From Agromyces sp. Soil535 (lineage in GTDB: Bacteria; Actinomycetota; Actinomycetes; Actinomycetales; Microbacteriaceae): a DNA stretch of 64,000 nucleotides. Position 1 is the first letter of the stretch; each line of letters begins with the position of its first letter. Shown here piece by piece: positions 44,436-53,255 of the stretch. The stretch covers positions 199,277-263,276 of the forward strand of contig NZ_LMRW01000003.1 of assembly GCF_001428255.1 (NCBI RefSeq), written 5' to 3'. Both the position numbers and the translations under genes were made by a program. Under the pieces are notes generated by a model that made no database searches, was not told the origin of the DNA, and saw only the letters and a list, made by a program, of their open reading frames with translations.

Positions 44436-45683
44436 TCACCCAGCCGACCGCGCTGCGCGGCTCTGCTCCACCAGCGGCGCCGAAACCAGCGACTCGAGCG
44501 GCATGACGGCAGCGCCGATCGCGACCGTGTCGCCGCCGAACGTGCACGGCAGCAATGAGAACTGCTCGGCGGGGCGACGCAGGGCAGCGGCCCTCGCGGC
44601 GGTCTCGATGCGCTCGGCGAGCCGCTCCATCAGTCGCATCCCGACCCATCCGCCGATGATCACCCGCTCGGGGTTGTAGAGGTTCACGAGACCGCCGAGG
44701 GCGACGCCGAGGTTCGCGACCACCTCATCGACGACCTGGCGAGCCACGCCATCCCCGGCTTCGGCGGCGTCGAGGAGCTCGCCGAGCGCACCCCAACCCG
44801 AGCCCTCGAATGCACCGCCGAGCCCGGCCCACCGATCGAGGATCGCCTGTGCGCCGAGGAATGCCTCGACGCATCCGCGCCGACCGCAACGGCACACCGG
44901 GCCGCTGCGATCGAGCGAGACGTGGCCCCACTCCGACGCGCTGCTCGCGTGCCCGCGATAGACCTCGCCGTCGGCGATGACGCCCAGGCCGACCCCGCGT
45001 CCGAGCAGCGCCACGACCGCGTGATCGACGCCGCGCGCGGCGCCGAACCACTGCTCGGCCTTGGCCTGCGTCTTCGCGCCGTTCTCGGCGATGATCGGGA
45101 GGTCATGGTCGAGCAGGGGGCGCACCGGCACCGGCGGCCAGCCGAGACTCTCCGCGTAGAGGGTCTGTGCGCCGGATGCATCGGTCTCGACGATGCCCGG
45201 AAGTCCGAGGCCCACGCCGACCACTCTCGGCCAACGGCCGAGGTTGCGCCGGCGAAGGGCTTCGACGGCGTCGGTGAGGTCGTGCCCGATCGCATCGGGC
45301 GACTCCTCGCTGCGGCCGCCGCGGAACTCGCGGTCGACGCGGCTCATGGTGAGGTCGAACAGCTCGACGGCGACGCCTCGCTCGCCCACGTCGGCGCCGA
45401 TGAAGTACGCGCCGTCGGGGACCGGCTCGAGCAACGAGGTCGGGCGTCCGCCCTGCGAGGCGAGCAGGCCGGTCTCAGCGACGAGGCCCTCGGCGATGAG
45501 GTCGCCCACGATGTTCGTCGCCGACGCCGACGACAAGCCGTTCACCGCAGCGATCTCCGCGCGAGTTGCGCTGCCGGCCGTGATGAGGTGCGCCAGCGCA
45601 GCCGAACGGTTCTGCGCCCGCAGCGACTTGACCGTGAGCGACTGCCGGCCCTGTCGCCGCTCGCCGTCAGTGGGCATGCTCAT
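44436..45683 (-). CDS. ROK-family transcriptional repressor
   Basis: 415 residues. An N-terminal winged HTH (about 20-80: LAHLITAGSATRAEIAAVNG, LSSASATNIVGDLIAEGLVA) is fused to a ROK sugar-kinase-like domain. The zinc motif is CRCGRRGCVEAF and the sugar-binding region ASEWGHVSLDRSGPV. As with NagC/XylR-type proteins, a sugar or phosphosugar ligand should release it from DNA. It is the last gene of the GH1-ABC-GH5 operon; its start overlaps the GH5 stop by 17 bp. The likely target is the palindrome at 51964-51982. Confidence 0.9.
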   Translation of the reverse strand: MSMPTDGERRQGRQSLTVKSLRAQNRSAALAHLITAGSATRAEIAAVNGLSSASATNIVGDLIAEGLVAETGLLASQGGRPTSLLEPVPDGAYFIGADVGERGVAVELFDLTMSRVDREFRGGRSEESPDAIGHDLTDAVEALRRRNLGRWPRVVGVGLGLPGIVETDASGAQTLYAESLGWPPVPVRPLLDHDLPIIAENGAKTQAKAEQWFGAARGVDHAVVALLGRGVGLGVIADGEVYRGHASSASEWGHVSLDRSGPVCRCGRRGCVEAFLGAQAILDRWAGLGGAFEGSGWGALGELLDAAEAGDGVARQVVDEVVANLGVALGGLVNLYNPERVIIGGWVGMRLMERLAERIETAARAAALRRPAEQFSLLPCTFGGDTVAIGAAVMPLESLVSAPLVEQSRAARSAG

Positions 45684-47268
45684 GATCGTCCAAGGCTAGC
45701 AACGGGTATTCGGCGCGATCGGCGACCAGCCAGGCGAGTGTCGTCGGCGCGTCCGCGGTCACCCGGATGCCGCCCTCGACCCGCTCGACGGTGGCCGGCA
45801 CGGGCTCCCGATCCGGTCCGAGCGGCCTGTAGGCGGCGGCATCCGTCTCCGAGCCGACATCGAAGACGAGCCAGTCCCCGGCCGCGAGATCGACGACGAT
45901 GCGCTCGTCGGCATGGAACGGGGTGCCCGGGCGGTGCTCGAACGGGTTGTCGGGGTGGAGGCCGTCGGTGACGAATCGCAGCCCGACGGAGTCGCCCTCG
46001 CGAAAGTTCGGAACCGACGGATCGACCGCCGAGGCGAAGGACTCGCCGGCGCCGCCGAACCCGTATGCCCAGGCGGGCATGACGTCGGGTCGCTCCCCGA
46101 TGATCGCGGCGACGACATCGGGCCGGAGGACGCAACGATCGATCGCCATGGCGTCGAGCAGCTCATCGAACACCACCCGTGCCTCGTCGCGGGTGAGTCG
46201 AGTGTCTCCAGCGATGCTCGCGACCACGTGGTCCCATCGATCGGGCGCGATGATCGACGCGGGCGAGGTCAACGTGTCGACCTTCTTCCACGTCCAGAGG
46301 TTCCAGCCGATGCCGTGGGCTTCGTAGAGCCGGAACGCCGCGTAGAGCCACTCGAGGTTGTGCTCGCCGCCCTCGCCCATGTAGATCGGCAGCCCGAGGC
46401 GTTCGCGCGCCTCGAGGAACGGCGCGATGCTCGCGGCATCCGCCGGTGACCAGTACTTGTGGAACTGCAGCGCCGAGTTCTCGTCCCACACCTCGGTGAA
46501 GATGCTCCAGTTGGTCGCCCAGTGCGATCCCTCGTACATCACGAGGTGATGCGGGTCGATCTCGCGGATGGCGGCGGTGAGGTCGCGGTACAGCGCGGCG
46601 AGTTCAGCCGCGTAGCGGTGCTGCCACTCGTTCGGCAGCGGTTCGTTGAGCAGGTCGTAGCCGAGCACGACGGGTTCGTCGCGGTACCGTCGCGCGAGCT
46701 CTTGCCAGAGCTCGATCGTGTGGCGTCGGTGGCGCTCGTGCATGAAGAGCTCGGGCAGGTGGTTCGGCGAGTCGTCGATGTTCGTGCCGGTCTGGCCGCC
46801 CGGCGCCCCGTGCAGGTCGAGCAGGACCCAGAGCCGGTGCGCGCGGCACCAGTCGATGAGGCGGTCGATGAGCTCGTAGCCTGACTCGATCGGCCGGCCG
46901 TCGGCATCCTGCACGACCCGGGCATTGATCGGCAGGCGCACGTGATCGAAGCCGAACGCTGCGATCGCAGCGATGTCTCCCTCGGTGACGTACCGGTCGC
47001 GGAACTCCCGCCAGAAGGCCTCCGCACCGGATGCCCCGACGAGCCGCTCCACGAGCGCTTCGATCTCGCGGGGCGACTCGGCTCCGGGCCCGAACCGCCA
47101 CATGTACCCCTCGGGCAGCAGCCAGTTGCCGAGACCCACGCCGCGAAGCAGGAGCCGACGGCCAGTGCCGTCGACCAGCTCTGCGCCCTCCCGGCGCACG
47201 TACCCGTCGAAACTCGCGGGGCGGGCGGCGAACGTCCGGGCGGTCGGGTGGGTCTGGGAATTCGGCAC
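45667..47268 (-). CDS. Glycoside hydrolase family 5 enzyme
   Basis: 533 residues from the GTG at 47268, which has GAAGGAG six bases upstream (an overlapping GTG at 47289 is possible). The TIM barrel carries FDHVRLPINARV, WVLLDLHGAPGGQTG, the acid/base E209 in GYDLLNEPLPN and the nucleophile E299 in PIYMGEGGEHN. A beta-sandwich C-terminal domain of about 120 residues follows. There is no signal peptide, so it should act inside the cell on imported beta-gluco-oligosaccharides, beside the GH1 enzyme. Exo-beta-1,3-glucanase/glucosylceramidase-like members share this layout; the specificity is unproven. Confidence 0.85.
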   Translation of the reverse strand: MPNSQTHPTARTFAARPASFDGYVRREGAELVDGTGRRLLLRGVGLGNWLLPEGYMWRFGPGAESPREIEALVERLVGASGAEAFWREFRDRYVTEGDIAAIAAFGFDHVRLPINARVVQDADGRPIESGYELIDRLIDWCRAHRLWVLLDLHGAPGGQTGTNIDDSPNHLPELFMHERHRRHTIELWQELARRYRDEPVVLGYDLLNEPLPNEWQHRYAAELAALYRDLTAAIREIDPHHLVMYEGSHWATNWSIFTEVWDENSALQFHKYWSPADAASIAPFLEARERLGLPIYMGEGGEHNLEWLYAAFRLYEAHGIGWNLWTWKKVDTLTSPASIIAPDRWDHVVASIAGDTRLTRDEARVVFDELLDAMAIDRCVLRPDVVAAIIGERPDVMPAWAYGFGGAGESFASAVDPSVPNFREGDSVGLRFVTDGLHPDNPFEHRPGTPFHADERIVVDLAAGDWLVFDVGSETDAAAYRPLGPDREPVPATVERVEGGIRVTADAPTTLAWLVADRAEYPLLALDDHEHAH

Positions 47269-47285
47269 TGATGCTCCTTCTGTGG

Positions 47286-48215
47286 TCACTTGAGGCCGGA
47301 GAGGGCGAAGCCCTGCACGACGTAGCGCTGGAAGATGATGAAGACGATGAGGATCGGCACGACCATCACGGATGCCGCGGCCATCTGCAGCGACGGGTTC
47401 ACCGCGAGCTGCTGGTTGAGCAGCGCCAGGCCGACCGACAGGGTGTAGAGGTTCTGGTCGCTCGCGATGATGAGCGGCCAGAGGAAGCTATTCCACCCGG
47501 CGATGAACGCGAGCACCGCCTGCACCGCGAGGATCGGCTTCGACATCGGCAGCACGATCGTCATGAACGTGCGGAACTCCCCCGCACCGTCGAGGCGTGC
47601 CGCCTCGAGCAGCTCGGTCGGGATGGTCGCCATGAACTGCCGGAAGAGGAAGATGCCGAACCCGCTGACGAGCGTCGGCAGCGCGATGCCGACGAGCGTG
47701 TTGGTGAGCTTGAACCCGTTGAGGATGAGGTACGTCGGGATCATCGTGACCTGCACCGGGATCATCATCGTGGCGAGTACCAGGAAGAAGAGCCCGCCCT
47801 TGCCGCGGAAGTCGTACTTCGCGAACGCGTAGCCCGCCATCGCCATGAAGAACAGCCCGAATGCGCCGATCGCGACCACGATGAGCGTGTTCACGAGGTA
47901 CCGGCCGAAGTCGAGTTCGGTGAAGAGCTGCACGTAGTACTCGAACGTCGGCTCCTGGGCCAGCAACCTCGGCGGGTAGTCGATCGACTCGCTCTGCGGC
48001 TTCACGGAGGAGAGCAGCATCCAGATGAGCGGGAACGCGGTGATCAGGGCGCCGAGCGCGAGGGCCGCCCCCACCACGATCGTGAGGGTGCGTCCCGGAT
48101 GGCGCCCGGCCCGTGTTGGACGCAGCCGGGGCGGTTGGGGGATCTGCCGCATCGGGGCCGGCGAGGCTTCGGGCGGCGGCGGCGACACGGCCGATCGCAC
48201 GTCAGTACTCGACAT
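47286..48215 (-). CDS. Carbohydrate ABC transporter permease, MalG type
   Basis: 309 residues with a Pro-rich cytoplasmic N-terminus and six membrane helices. The EAA loop contacting the ATPase reads ELLEAARLDGAGEFRTFMTI. It is the second permease of an importer whose binding protein and first permease are encoded upstream. Its start lies inside the 3' end of the MalF-type gene (14-bp overlap). Confidence 0.92.
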   Translation of the reverse strand: MSSTDVRSAVSPPPPEASPAPMRQIPQPPRLRPTRAGRHPGRTLTIVVGAALALGALITAFPLIWMLLSSVKPQSESIDYPPRLLAQEPTFEYYVQLFTELDFGRYLVNTLIVVAIGAFGLFFMAMAGYAFAKYDFRGKGGLFFLVLATMMIPVQVTMIPTYLILNGFKLTNTLVGIALPTLVSGFGIFLFRQFMATIPTELLEAARLDGAGEFRTFMTIVLPMSKPILAVQAVLAFIAGWNSFLWPLIIASDQNLYTLSVGLALLNQQLAVNPSLQMAAASVMVVPILIVFIIFQRYVVQGFALSGLK

Positions 48216-49083
48216 CCGGCCTCCTCAATCGAAGCTGCAACGCCGTGATGAGGGCGATGATGACGAAGAGCACCACCGAACCGGCGCTCGCGTAACCGAA
48301 CTGGTTCAGGCGGAAGCCCTCCTTGTAGAGGAAGATCGACATCGACGTCGTCGCGCCCAGCGGTCCGCCGTCGGTGAGCACGAACGGCTCGTCGAAGAAC
48401 TGCAGCCACGAGATGATCGTCGTGACCGTCACGAAGAAGATCGCGAACCGCAACAACGGGATCACGATCGACCGGGTGGTGCGCCAGGTGCTTGCGCCGT
48501 CGAGTGCGGCCGCCTCGGTGTACTCCTTCGGCACCCCCTGGAGGGCGGCGAGGAAGATGATGATGTTGAGGCCGGTGCCGCGCCAGATCGCGACGAACGC
48601 GACCGAGAACTTCGCGATCAGCGGGTCGGAGAGCCACTGCACCGGCGGCACGCCCACGAGCGAGAGCAGCCAGTTGAAGAGGCCGAACTGGGTGTTGTAG
48701 AGGTACGCCCACACGAGCGAGATGGCGACGATGCCGGTGATCGCCGGGATGAAGTAGAACGAACGGAGGGCCCGGTAGAAACGGCTGTCGCTGCGCGCAA
48801 GCAGCAGCGCCACCGCGAGCGAGGCGCCGACGATGGCCGGCACGCCGATCACGGCGAAGAAGAACGTGTTGCCGAACGCCTGCCAGAAGTCGGGATCCGT
48901 GAACAGTCGCTCGTAGTTCTCGAGGCCGGCGAAGCCGACGTTGCCCCAGTTCGCGAGCCCCGAGATGTCCATGTCGGTGAAGCTGACGGCGAGGGCGACG
49001 ACGAGCGGCAGCACGCCGAAGGCGATGAGCAGCAGCATCGCGGGGGTGACGAAGACGTATGGGGTGAGCTTCAGGGTGCGCAT
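48202..49083 (-). CDS. Carbohydrate ABC transporter permease, MalF type
   Basis: 293 residues, six helices, beginning MRTLKLTPYVFVTPAMLLL. The EAA loop is EYTEAAALDGASTWRTTRSI. The start at 49083 has AGAGGAGGCGC immediately upstream, so the longer frame to 49161 is rejected. It forms the heterodimeric pore with the MalG-type subunit. No ATPase gene is in the operon; actinobacterial sugar importers often share a distant MsiK-like ATPase. Confidence 0.92.
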   Translation of the reverse strand: MRTLKLTPYVFVTPAMLLLIAFGVLPLVVALAVSFTDMDISGLANWGNVGFAGLENYERLFTDPDFWQAFGNTFFFAVIGVPAIVGASLAVALLLARSDSRFYRALRSFYFIPAITGIVAISLVWAYLYNTQFGLFNWLLSLVGVPPVQWLSDPLIAKFSVAFVAIWRGTGLNIIIFLAALQGVPKEYTEAAALDGASTWRTTRSIVIPLLRFAIFFVTVTTIISWLQFFDEPFVLTDGGPLGATTSMSIFLYKEGFRLNQFGYASAGSVVLFVIIALITALQLRLRRPDVEY

Positions 49084-49184
49084 GCGCCTCCTCTCGGATC
49101 GATTCGGTGGTGGTCGGTTCGGTAGTGGTCGGATGACCCGGCCGGGCGGGCGCCGCCGCATCGAGGTGGCGGCGCCCGCTCCGG

Positions 49185-50432
49185 TCAGTTGATCGAGATG
49201 CCCTCGGTCTTGGCGTAGAGGCTGTCGAGTGCCGCGTCGCGGTCCTCACCGTTGAGCACGATCGAGTTGAGCGCGGTCAGCAGTTCTGCTCCGACGCCGC
49301 CGTCCCAGTTCGGCACGAGCGGCAGGATGCGGGCATCCGCGAGCTGCTCGGAGTAGACCGCGACGAGCGGGTCGCTCAGGAACTCCTCGTTCTCGAGCGC
49401 CTCGACCGCGGTGGGCAGCTCGCCGTTGATGGCGTACCACTCGAGCTGCGTCTCGGGCTCGGAGAGGAACTCGATGAGGTCGAGCGACGCGTCGACCTGC
49501 GTCGAGTTGTGCCACACGGCGAGATTCGACCCGGCGAAGAGCGACGTCGCCGACGCCGAGCCCTCGGGCACCGTCGTCACCTGCCACTCGCCCTCGAGCT
49601 CAGGAGCGCTGTCGGCGATGGTCTTCGCGAGGTACGGCCCGCTGATGAGCATCGGCGCGACGCCCGAGATGAAGCCCTGCGCCTGGTCGAAGTCGCTGTT
49701 CGTCGGCACGCTGCCATCGGCGTACAGCCCCGTGTACAGGTCCACCGCCTCGTTGAACTCGGGGGTGTCGAAGTCGACGTTGCCGTCGCTGTCGATGATG
49801 TCGCCGCCGTTCGACCAGGTCATGACGACCGGGAGCGGGCTGTCCCACTGCGGGATGTAGTAGCCGTACTGCCCCTCGCCGCGGGCGGCGAGGGTCTTCG
49901 CGTCGGCGCGCAACTGCTCCCAGGTCGTGGGCGGCGCGTCGATGCCGTTCTCGGCGAGAACGTCGGTGCGGGTGAACAGCACGCGGGTGTCGCTCACCCA
50001 CGGGATGCTCACGATCTCGCCGGCGACGGCCGACGCCTCGCCGCCGATGCCGGCCGCGAAGTTCTCGGCCGCGAGGCCCGGGTGCTCGGCGAGCTGGTCG
50101 TCGAGGGCGAGCAGTGCCCCGGCGTCCGCGAAGGTGCGGAGCTTCGAGAGCCCCACCTGCAGCACATCGGGTCCCGATCCGGATGCCACGGCGGTCGTCA
50201 GTCGCTCGTCGATGCCGTCCCACGGCACGGCGACGACCTCGACCTCGGTGCCGGATTCCTCGACCCACGGCGCGACGAGTTGTTCGAAGTTCGTGCCGGA
50301 GTCGCCCATGATCCAGACGGTGAGCGGGCCGTCGTCGGCGGCCTGGCCGCCGTCTGACGCGCATCCGCTGACGGCCAGCCCGAGGGCCGCGACCGTCGCG
50401 GCCGCGAGTGCGGCCTTGGCGTAGCTCTTCAT
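49185..50432 (-). CDS. Extracellular sugar-binding lipoprotein of the ABC importer
   Basis: 415 residues. Lipoprotein signal with lipobox LAVSGC (Cys24). The mature protein is a type I sugar-binding protein: LTVWIMGDSGTNFEQLVAPW, GPDVLQVGLSKLRTFADAGA, GEIVSIPWVSDTRVLFTRTD and NSTQVDASLDLIEFLSEPET are all typical family-1 binding-protein blocks. Neighbouring GH1 and GH5 genes imply beta-gluco-oligosaccharide ligands. The ATG at 50432 gives the correct signal peptide. Confidence 0.92.
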   Translation of the reverse strand: MKSYAKAALAAATVAALGLAVSGCASDGGQAADDGPLTVWIMGDSGTNFEQLVAPWVEESGTEVEVVAVPWDGIDERLTTAVASGSGPDVLQVGLSKLRTFADAGALLALDDQLAEHPGLAAENFAAGIGGEASAVAGEIVSIPWVSDTRVLFTRTDVLAENGIDAPPTTWEQLRADAKTLAARGEGQYGYYIPQWDSPLPVVMTWSNGGDIIDSDGNVDFDTPEFNEAVDLYTGLYADGSVPTNSDFDQAQGFISGVAPMLISGPYLAKTIADSAPELEGEWQVTTVPEGSASATSLFAGSNLAVWHNSTQVDASLDLIEFLSEPETQLEWYAINGELPTAVEALENEEFLSDPLVAVYSEQLADARILPLVPNWDGGVGAELLTALNSIVLNGEDRDAALDSLYAKTEGISIN

Positions 50433-50503
50433 TGAGGTACCTCTTCCTTTGCTCCAGTGTGATGTGCGGGTGGTGCGAGGGCGAGCAGGGGGCTCACCCG
50501 GGT

Positions 50504-51934
50504 TCAGCGCTTCACGCCGATCGGCTCGAGCTGCGACATCCGCTCGCTGATGAGCCGTCGGTACCAGTGGGCGCTGAGCTTCGGGATGCGGCGCTGGGTG
50601 GCATAGTCGACGAAGACCATGCCGAACCGCTTGCCGTAGCCCTCGGCCCACTCGAAGTTGTCGAGGAACGACCAGGCGTAGTAGCCGCGGACGTCGGCGC
50701 CCTGTTCGACGGCAGTGACCACCGCGTCGAGGTAGCCGCGGAGGTACGAGACCCGGTCGAGGTCCACGACGTCGCCGTCGGGGTCGAGGTAGTCGTGGTA
50801 GCTCGCGCCGTTCTCGGTGATGAGGAGCGGCAACGAGGTGAACTCGCGCGAGACGCGCATGAGCACTGCGGTCAGCGACGCCGGGATCACCGACCACCCG
50901 AACGACGTGGTCGCGGGCTCGGCGGGCTCCTCGCGCACCCGCAGCGGCCCGGCGTCGTCATCATCGTGCCGGGCGATCACGCGCTGGTAGTGGTTGATGC
51001 CCGCGAAGTCGGTGGGGGCCGCGATCACGTCGAGATCGCCGGGACGAATGACGGCGTCGAGCCCGTCGGCGCCGAGCAGGCGACGCACCTGCTCGGAGTA
51101 GTCGCCGAGGTACACGGGGTCGAGGAAGACCCGGTTGCTGGCGGCATCCAGCCGCTCGGCGGCGGCGAGGTCGTCGAGCGAGTCGGTGCGCGGGCGGATG
51201 TCGGTCACGATGTTCGCGATGCCGACGCGGGCGCCAGGCAGTTCGGCGCGGATCACTGCGACCGCGAGGCCGTGCGCGAGGTTGAGGTGGTGCGCGGCCG
51301 CGATCGCCGCCCCCCAGTCGCGACGCCCCGGGGCGTGGGCGCCGGTGTGGTACCCGAGGAACGCCGAGCACCACGGCTCGTTCAGCGTGATCCAGTCTTC
51401 GGCGAGGTCGCCGAGGGCACCGACCGTGCGGGCCGCGTAGTCCGCGAACCGCTCGGCCGTCACCCGCACCGGCCAACCGCCGGCGTCCTCGAGCGGCTGC
51501 GGCAGGTCCCAGTGGTAGAGCGTGACGAGCGGCCGGATGCCGCGCTCGCGCATCCCCTCGAGCAGGGCCCGGTAGAACACCACGGCCTCGGGGTTGAGCT
51601 CACCTTGGCCGCTCGGCTGCAGCCGCGACCACGACACCGAGAGCCGATACTCGCGGATGCCGAGGTCCACCATGAGGTCGAGGTCGTCACGCCACCGGTG
51701 ATAGTGGTCGCACGCCACGTCGCCATGGTCGCCGTTCGCGGTCAAGCCGGGAGTGTGAGCGAATGAGTCCCAGATGCTCGGACCGCGGCCCTCCTCGCGT
51801 GCTGCACCCTCGATCTGGTACGCCGCCGTTGAGACGCCGAGCCGGAAGTCGCTCGGGAGGAGGACGAGGCGATCGGCGCTGATCGACGGCTGCGCATGGA
51901 GGCGGGTCTGCTGGCGCGGTGAGGGGTTCGGCAT
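50504..51934 (-). CDS. Glycoside hydrolase family 1 beta-glucosidase
   Basis: 476 residues. GH1 hallmarks are FRLGVSTAAYQIEGAAREEG, LYHWDLPQPLEDAGGWP, the acid/base E186 in WITLNEPWCSA and the nucleophile E374 in LLITENGASY, with the C-terminal WSFLDNFEWAEGYGKRFG for glucose recognition. It is cytoplasmic. It should cleave the imported cellobiose-like or other beta-glucosides. First gene of a six-gene operon; its promoter at 51971-51998 is overlain by a palindrome. CCGGAG lies 6 bp before the ATG. Confidence 0.95.
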   Translation of the reverse strand: MPNPSPRQQTRLHAQPSISADRLVLLPSDFRLGVSTAAYQIEGAAREEGRGPSIWDSFAHTPGLTANGDHGDVACDHYHRWRDDLDLMVDLGIREYRLSVSWSRLQPSGQGELNPEAVVFYRALLEGMRERGIRPLVTLYHWDLPQPLEDAGGWPVRVTAERFADYAARTVGALGDLAEDWITLNEPWCSAFLGYHTGAHAPGRRDWGAAIAAAHHLNLAHGLAVAVIRAELPGARVGIANIVTDIRPRTDSLDDLAAAERLDAASNRVFLDPVYLGDYSEQVRRLLGADGLDAVIRPGDLDVIAAPTDFAGINHYQRVIARHDDDDAGPLRVREEPAEPATTSFGWSVIPASLTAVLMRVSREFTSLPLLITENGASYHDYLDPDGDVVDLDRVSYLRGYLDAVVTAVEQGADVRGYYAWSFLDNFEWAEGYGKRFGMVFVDYATQRRIPKLSAHWYRRLISERMSQLEPIGVKR

Positions 51935-51963
51935 TGAACACTCCGGAGTCGGGGGGTTATTTC

Positions 51964-51998
51964 ACGCTTTAGTCTAATGCGTTACCCAACTCTGTCAA
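51964..51998 (-). promoter_or_regulatory. Promoter and operator of the beta-glucoside operon
   Basis: On the minus strand, TTGACA (51993-51998) and TAGACT (51971-51976) are separated by 16 bp and lie about 37 bp upstream of the GH1 start. A 19-bp near-perfect palindrome, ACGCTTTAG-T-CTAATGCGT (51964-51982, one mismatch), covers the -10 hexamer. A repressor bound here, probably the ROK protein at the end of the operon, would block transcription. Confidence 0.75.
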
Positions 51999-52025
51999 GC
52001 CTGCGCCGAGAGTACGATCCTCGTC

Positions 52026-52349
52026 ATGCCGACCGCCGTGCCCACCACGCCGCAACCCGATGACGCGATCACGCTCTGCTGCCTGCTCTGGGCGCATCCA
52101 GGCCAGGAGTCCGCGCTCGTCGCGTATGAGGATCAGGTGCTGGCGTTCGTTCCCGAGCATCGCGGCGAGGTGCTCGAACGCGTGCGAGGAGACGGCAGCA
52201 TGGGGCATCCGCTCGAGGTGCAGGTCTACCGGTTCGCCGACCAGTCCGCACTCGACGCCTACATCGCCGACCCGCGACGCATCGCGCTTGCTGACGAGCG
52301 CGACCGCGTGATCGCGCGAACCGACCTCTTCGCCGTCGACCGCGCGTAG
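52026..52349 (+). CDS. Small ferredoxin-like (dimeric alpha/beta barrel) protein
   Basis: 107 residues with ITLCCLLWAHPGQESALVAY, EDQVLAFVPEHRGEVLERV and PLEVQVYRFADQSALDAYIA, the pattern of DUF1330/antibiotic-monooxygenase-like barrels, in which F-x-x-x-x-A-x-D-A-Y is typical. These are often small oxygenases or ligand carriers, and no catalytic residue is evident. It diverges from the GH1 operon and starts 92 bp from it. Confidence 0.65.
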   Translation: MPTAVPTTPQPDDAITLCCLLWAHPGQESALVAYEDQVLAFVPEHRGEVLERVRGDGSMGHPLEVQVYRFADQSALDAYIADPRRIALADERDRVIARTDLFAVDRA

Positions 52350-52484
52350 CATCTGGTCACGGTCACCTTCGAGCCCGACGGCGACGCGACCGTCGTGCAG
52401 GTGCACCGAGTCGAGCTGGTGCGTGTGCTCCGACCGCCAGGTGAACTCGAGCGCACGCGGCCGGTCGATCACCCGATAGTGCCG
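52350..52484 (-). pseudogene. AHSA1/SRPBCC gene remnant containing a probable 51-bp inversion
   Basis: On the minus strand, the bases just after the stop at 52485 read RHYRVIDRPRALEFTWRSEH then THQLDS (52484 to 52407), like the FTW block of AHSA1 (SRPBCC) proteins. The expected next block is absent on that strand, but the plus strand at 52356-52406 reads VTVTFEPDGDATVVQVH, the AHSA1 block that should follow. Turning this 51-bp (17-codon) piece around restores one frame through both. The fragment has no start codon of its own. Chance similarity cannot be wholly excluded. Confidence 0.5.
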
Positions 52485-53063
52485 TCAGGCACGGTCGGGC
52501 GCGACTCGCTCGAACAGGTGCTCGTAGCGAAGCACCAGCCCGTCGTCGTCGACCTCGAGGTCGGCCTCGAAGCCGGCGGCGACACCGAGGTCGACATAGC
52601 GCACGCGATTCGGCCCCACCCGGTCGTACCGCTGCCGCGAGCGCTCCACCGTCATTGCGACGCCGTCGACGAAGCATGTGTCGAGCGTGAGGCCGGCGCC
52701 CGCCGTCGTCGGCGTCCGCCGAATCGGGAACGTGTTGCAGAACGGGGTGACCGAGAGGTCGGGTTCGTCCGCGCCGTCGAGGTCGGGGCGGGGCTCGCCG
52801 TTGACGAGCCATCCGTCGCCCGACCGCTCAAGCACGAGCCGGCGATGCCCGCCCGAATCCCATCGCTCGACGTCGAGCGACTCCGCTCGCCAGTCGGGCG
52901 TAAGCCGCCACCGGTGGTCGAGGCGGAACCCGCCGCCCTCGAGGCACAGCACCGTGGACGCTGCCCAGAGACCGTCGGGCACCACGGTCAGTTCGAGTCG
53001 TTCGAGTCCCGGCACGTCCGTGCGACGCCAGAACAGGATGGTCGGCCGGCCCGATGTCTGCAT
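52485..53063 (-). CDS. Putative glycolipid-binding domain protein (PF06475-like)
   Basis: 192 residues. LFWRRTDVPGLERLELTVVP at the N-terminus, ERWDSGGHRRLVLERSGDGW, DLDGADEPDLSVTPFCNTFP then IRRTP, and QRYDRVGPNRVRYVDLG are the typical blocks of the Glycolipid_bind family (beta-sandwich proteins first named in Pseudomonas). The family's function is unproven. The frame stays open upstream to 53507, but the ATG at 53063 starts the conserved region. An AHSA1-like remnant directly follows it. Confidence 0.75.
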   Translation of the reverse strand: MQTSGRPTILFWRRTDVPGLERLELTVVPDGLWAASTVLCLEGGGFRLDHRWRLTPDWRAESLDVERWDSGGHRRLVLERSGDGWLVNGEPRPDLDGADEPDLSVTPFCNTFPIRRTPTTAGAGLTLDTCFVDGVAMTVERSRQRYDRVGPNRVRYVDLGVAAGFEADLEVDDDGLVLRYEHLFERVAPDRA

Positions 53064-53255
53064 CCGTCGTCCCCTCTCATGCGTTCCCGAGAACCCTGCG
53101 GCGCGGGTACCTCGATCGGCGCAGGGGTGGAAGCGCACAGGTCGACTGTAACCAGATCCGCCTCGATCCGACCGACGGCATCCGCCCTCGCGCCGCGCGC
53201 GATCGCGCGGCGAACCCCTATGGTTGAGGCGTATCCGATCGGGAGGATCGAGCTC

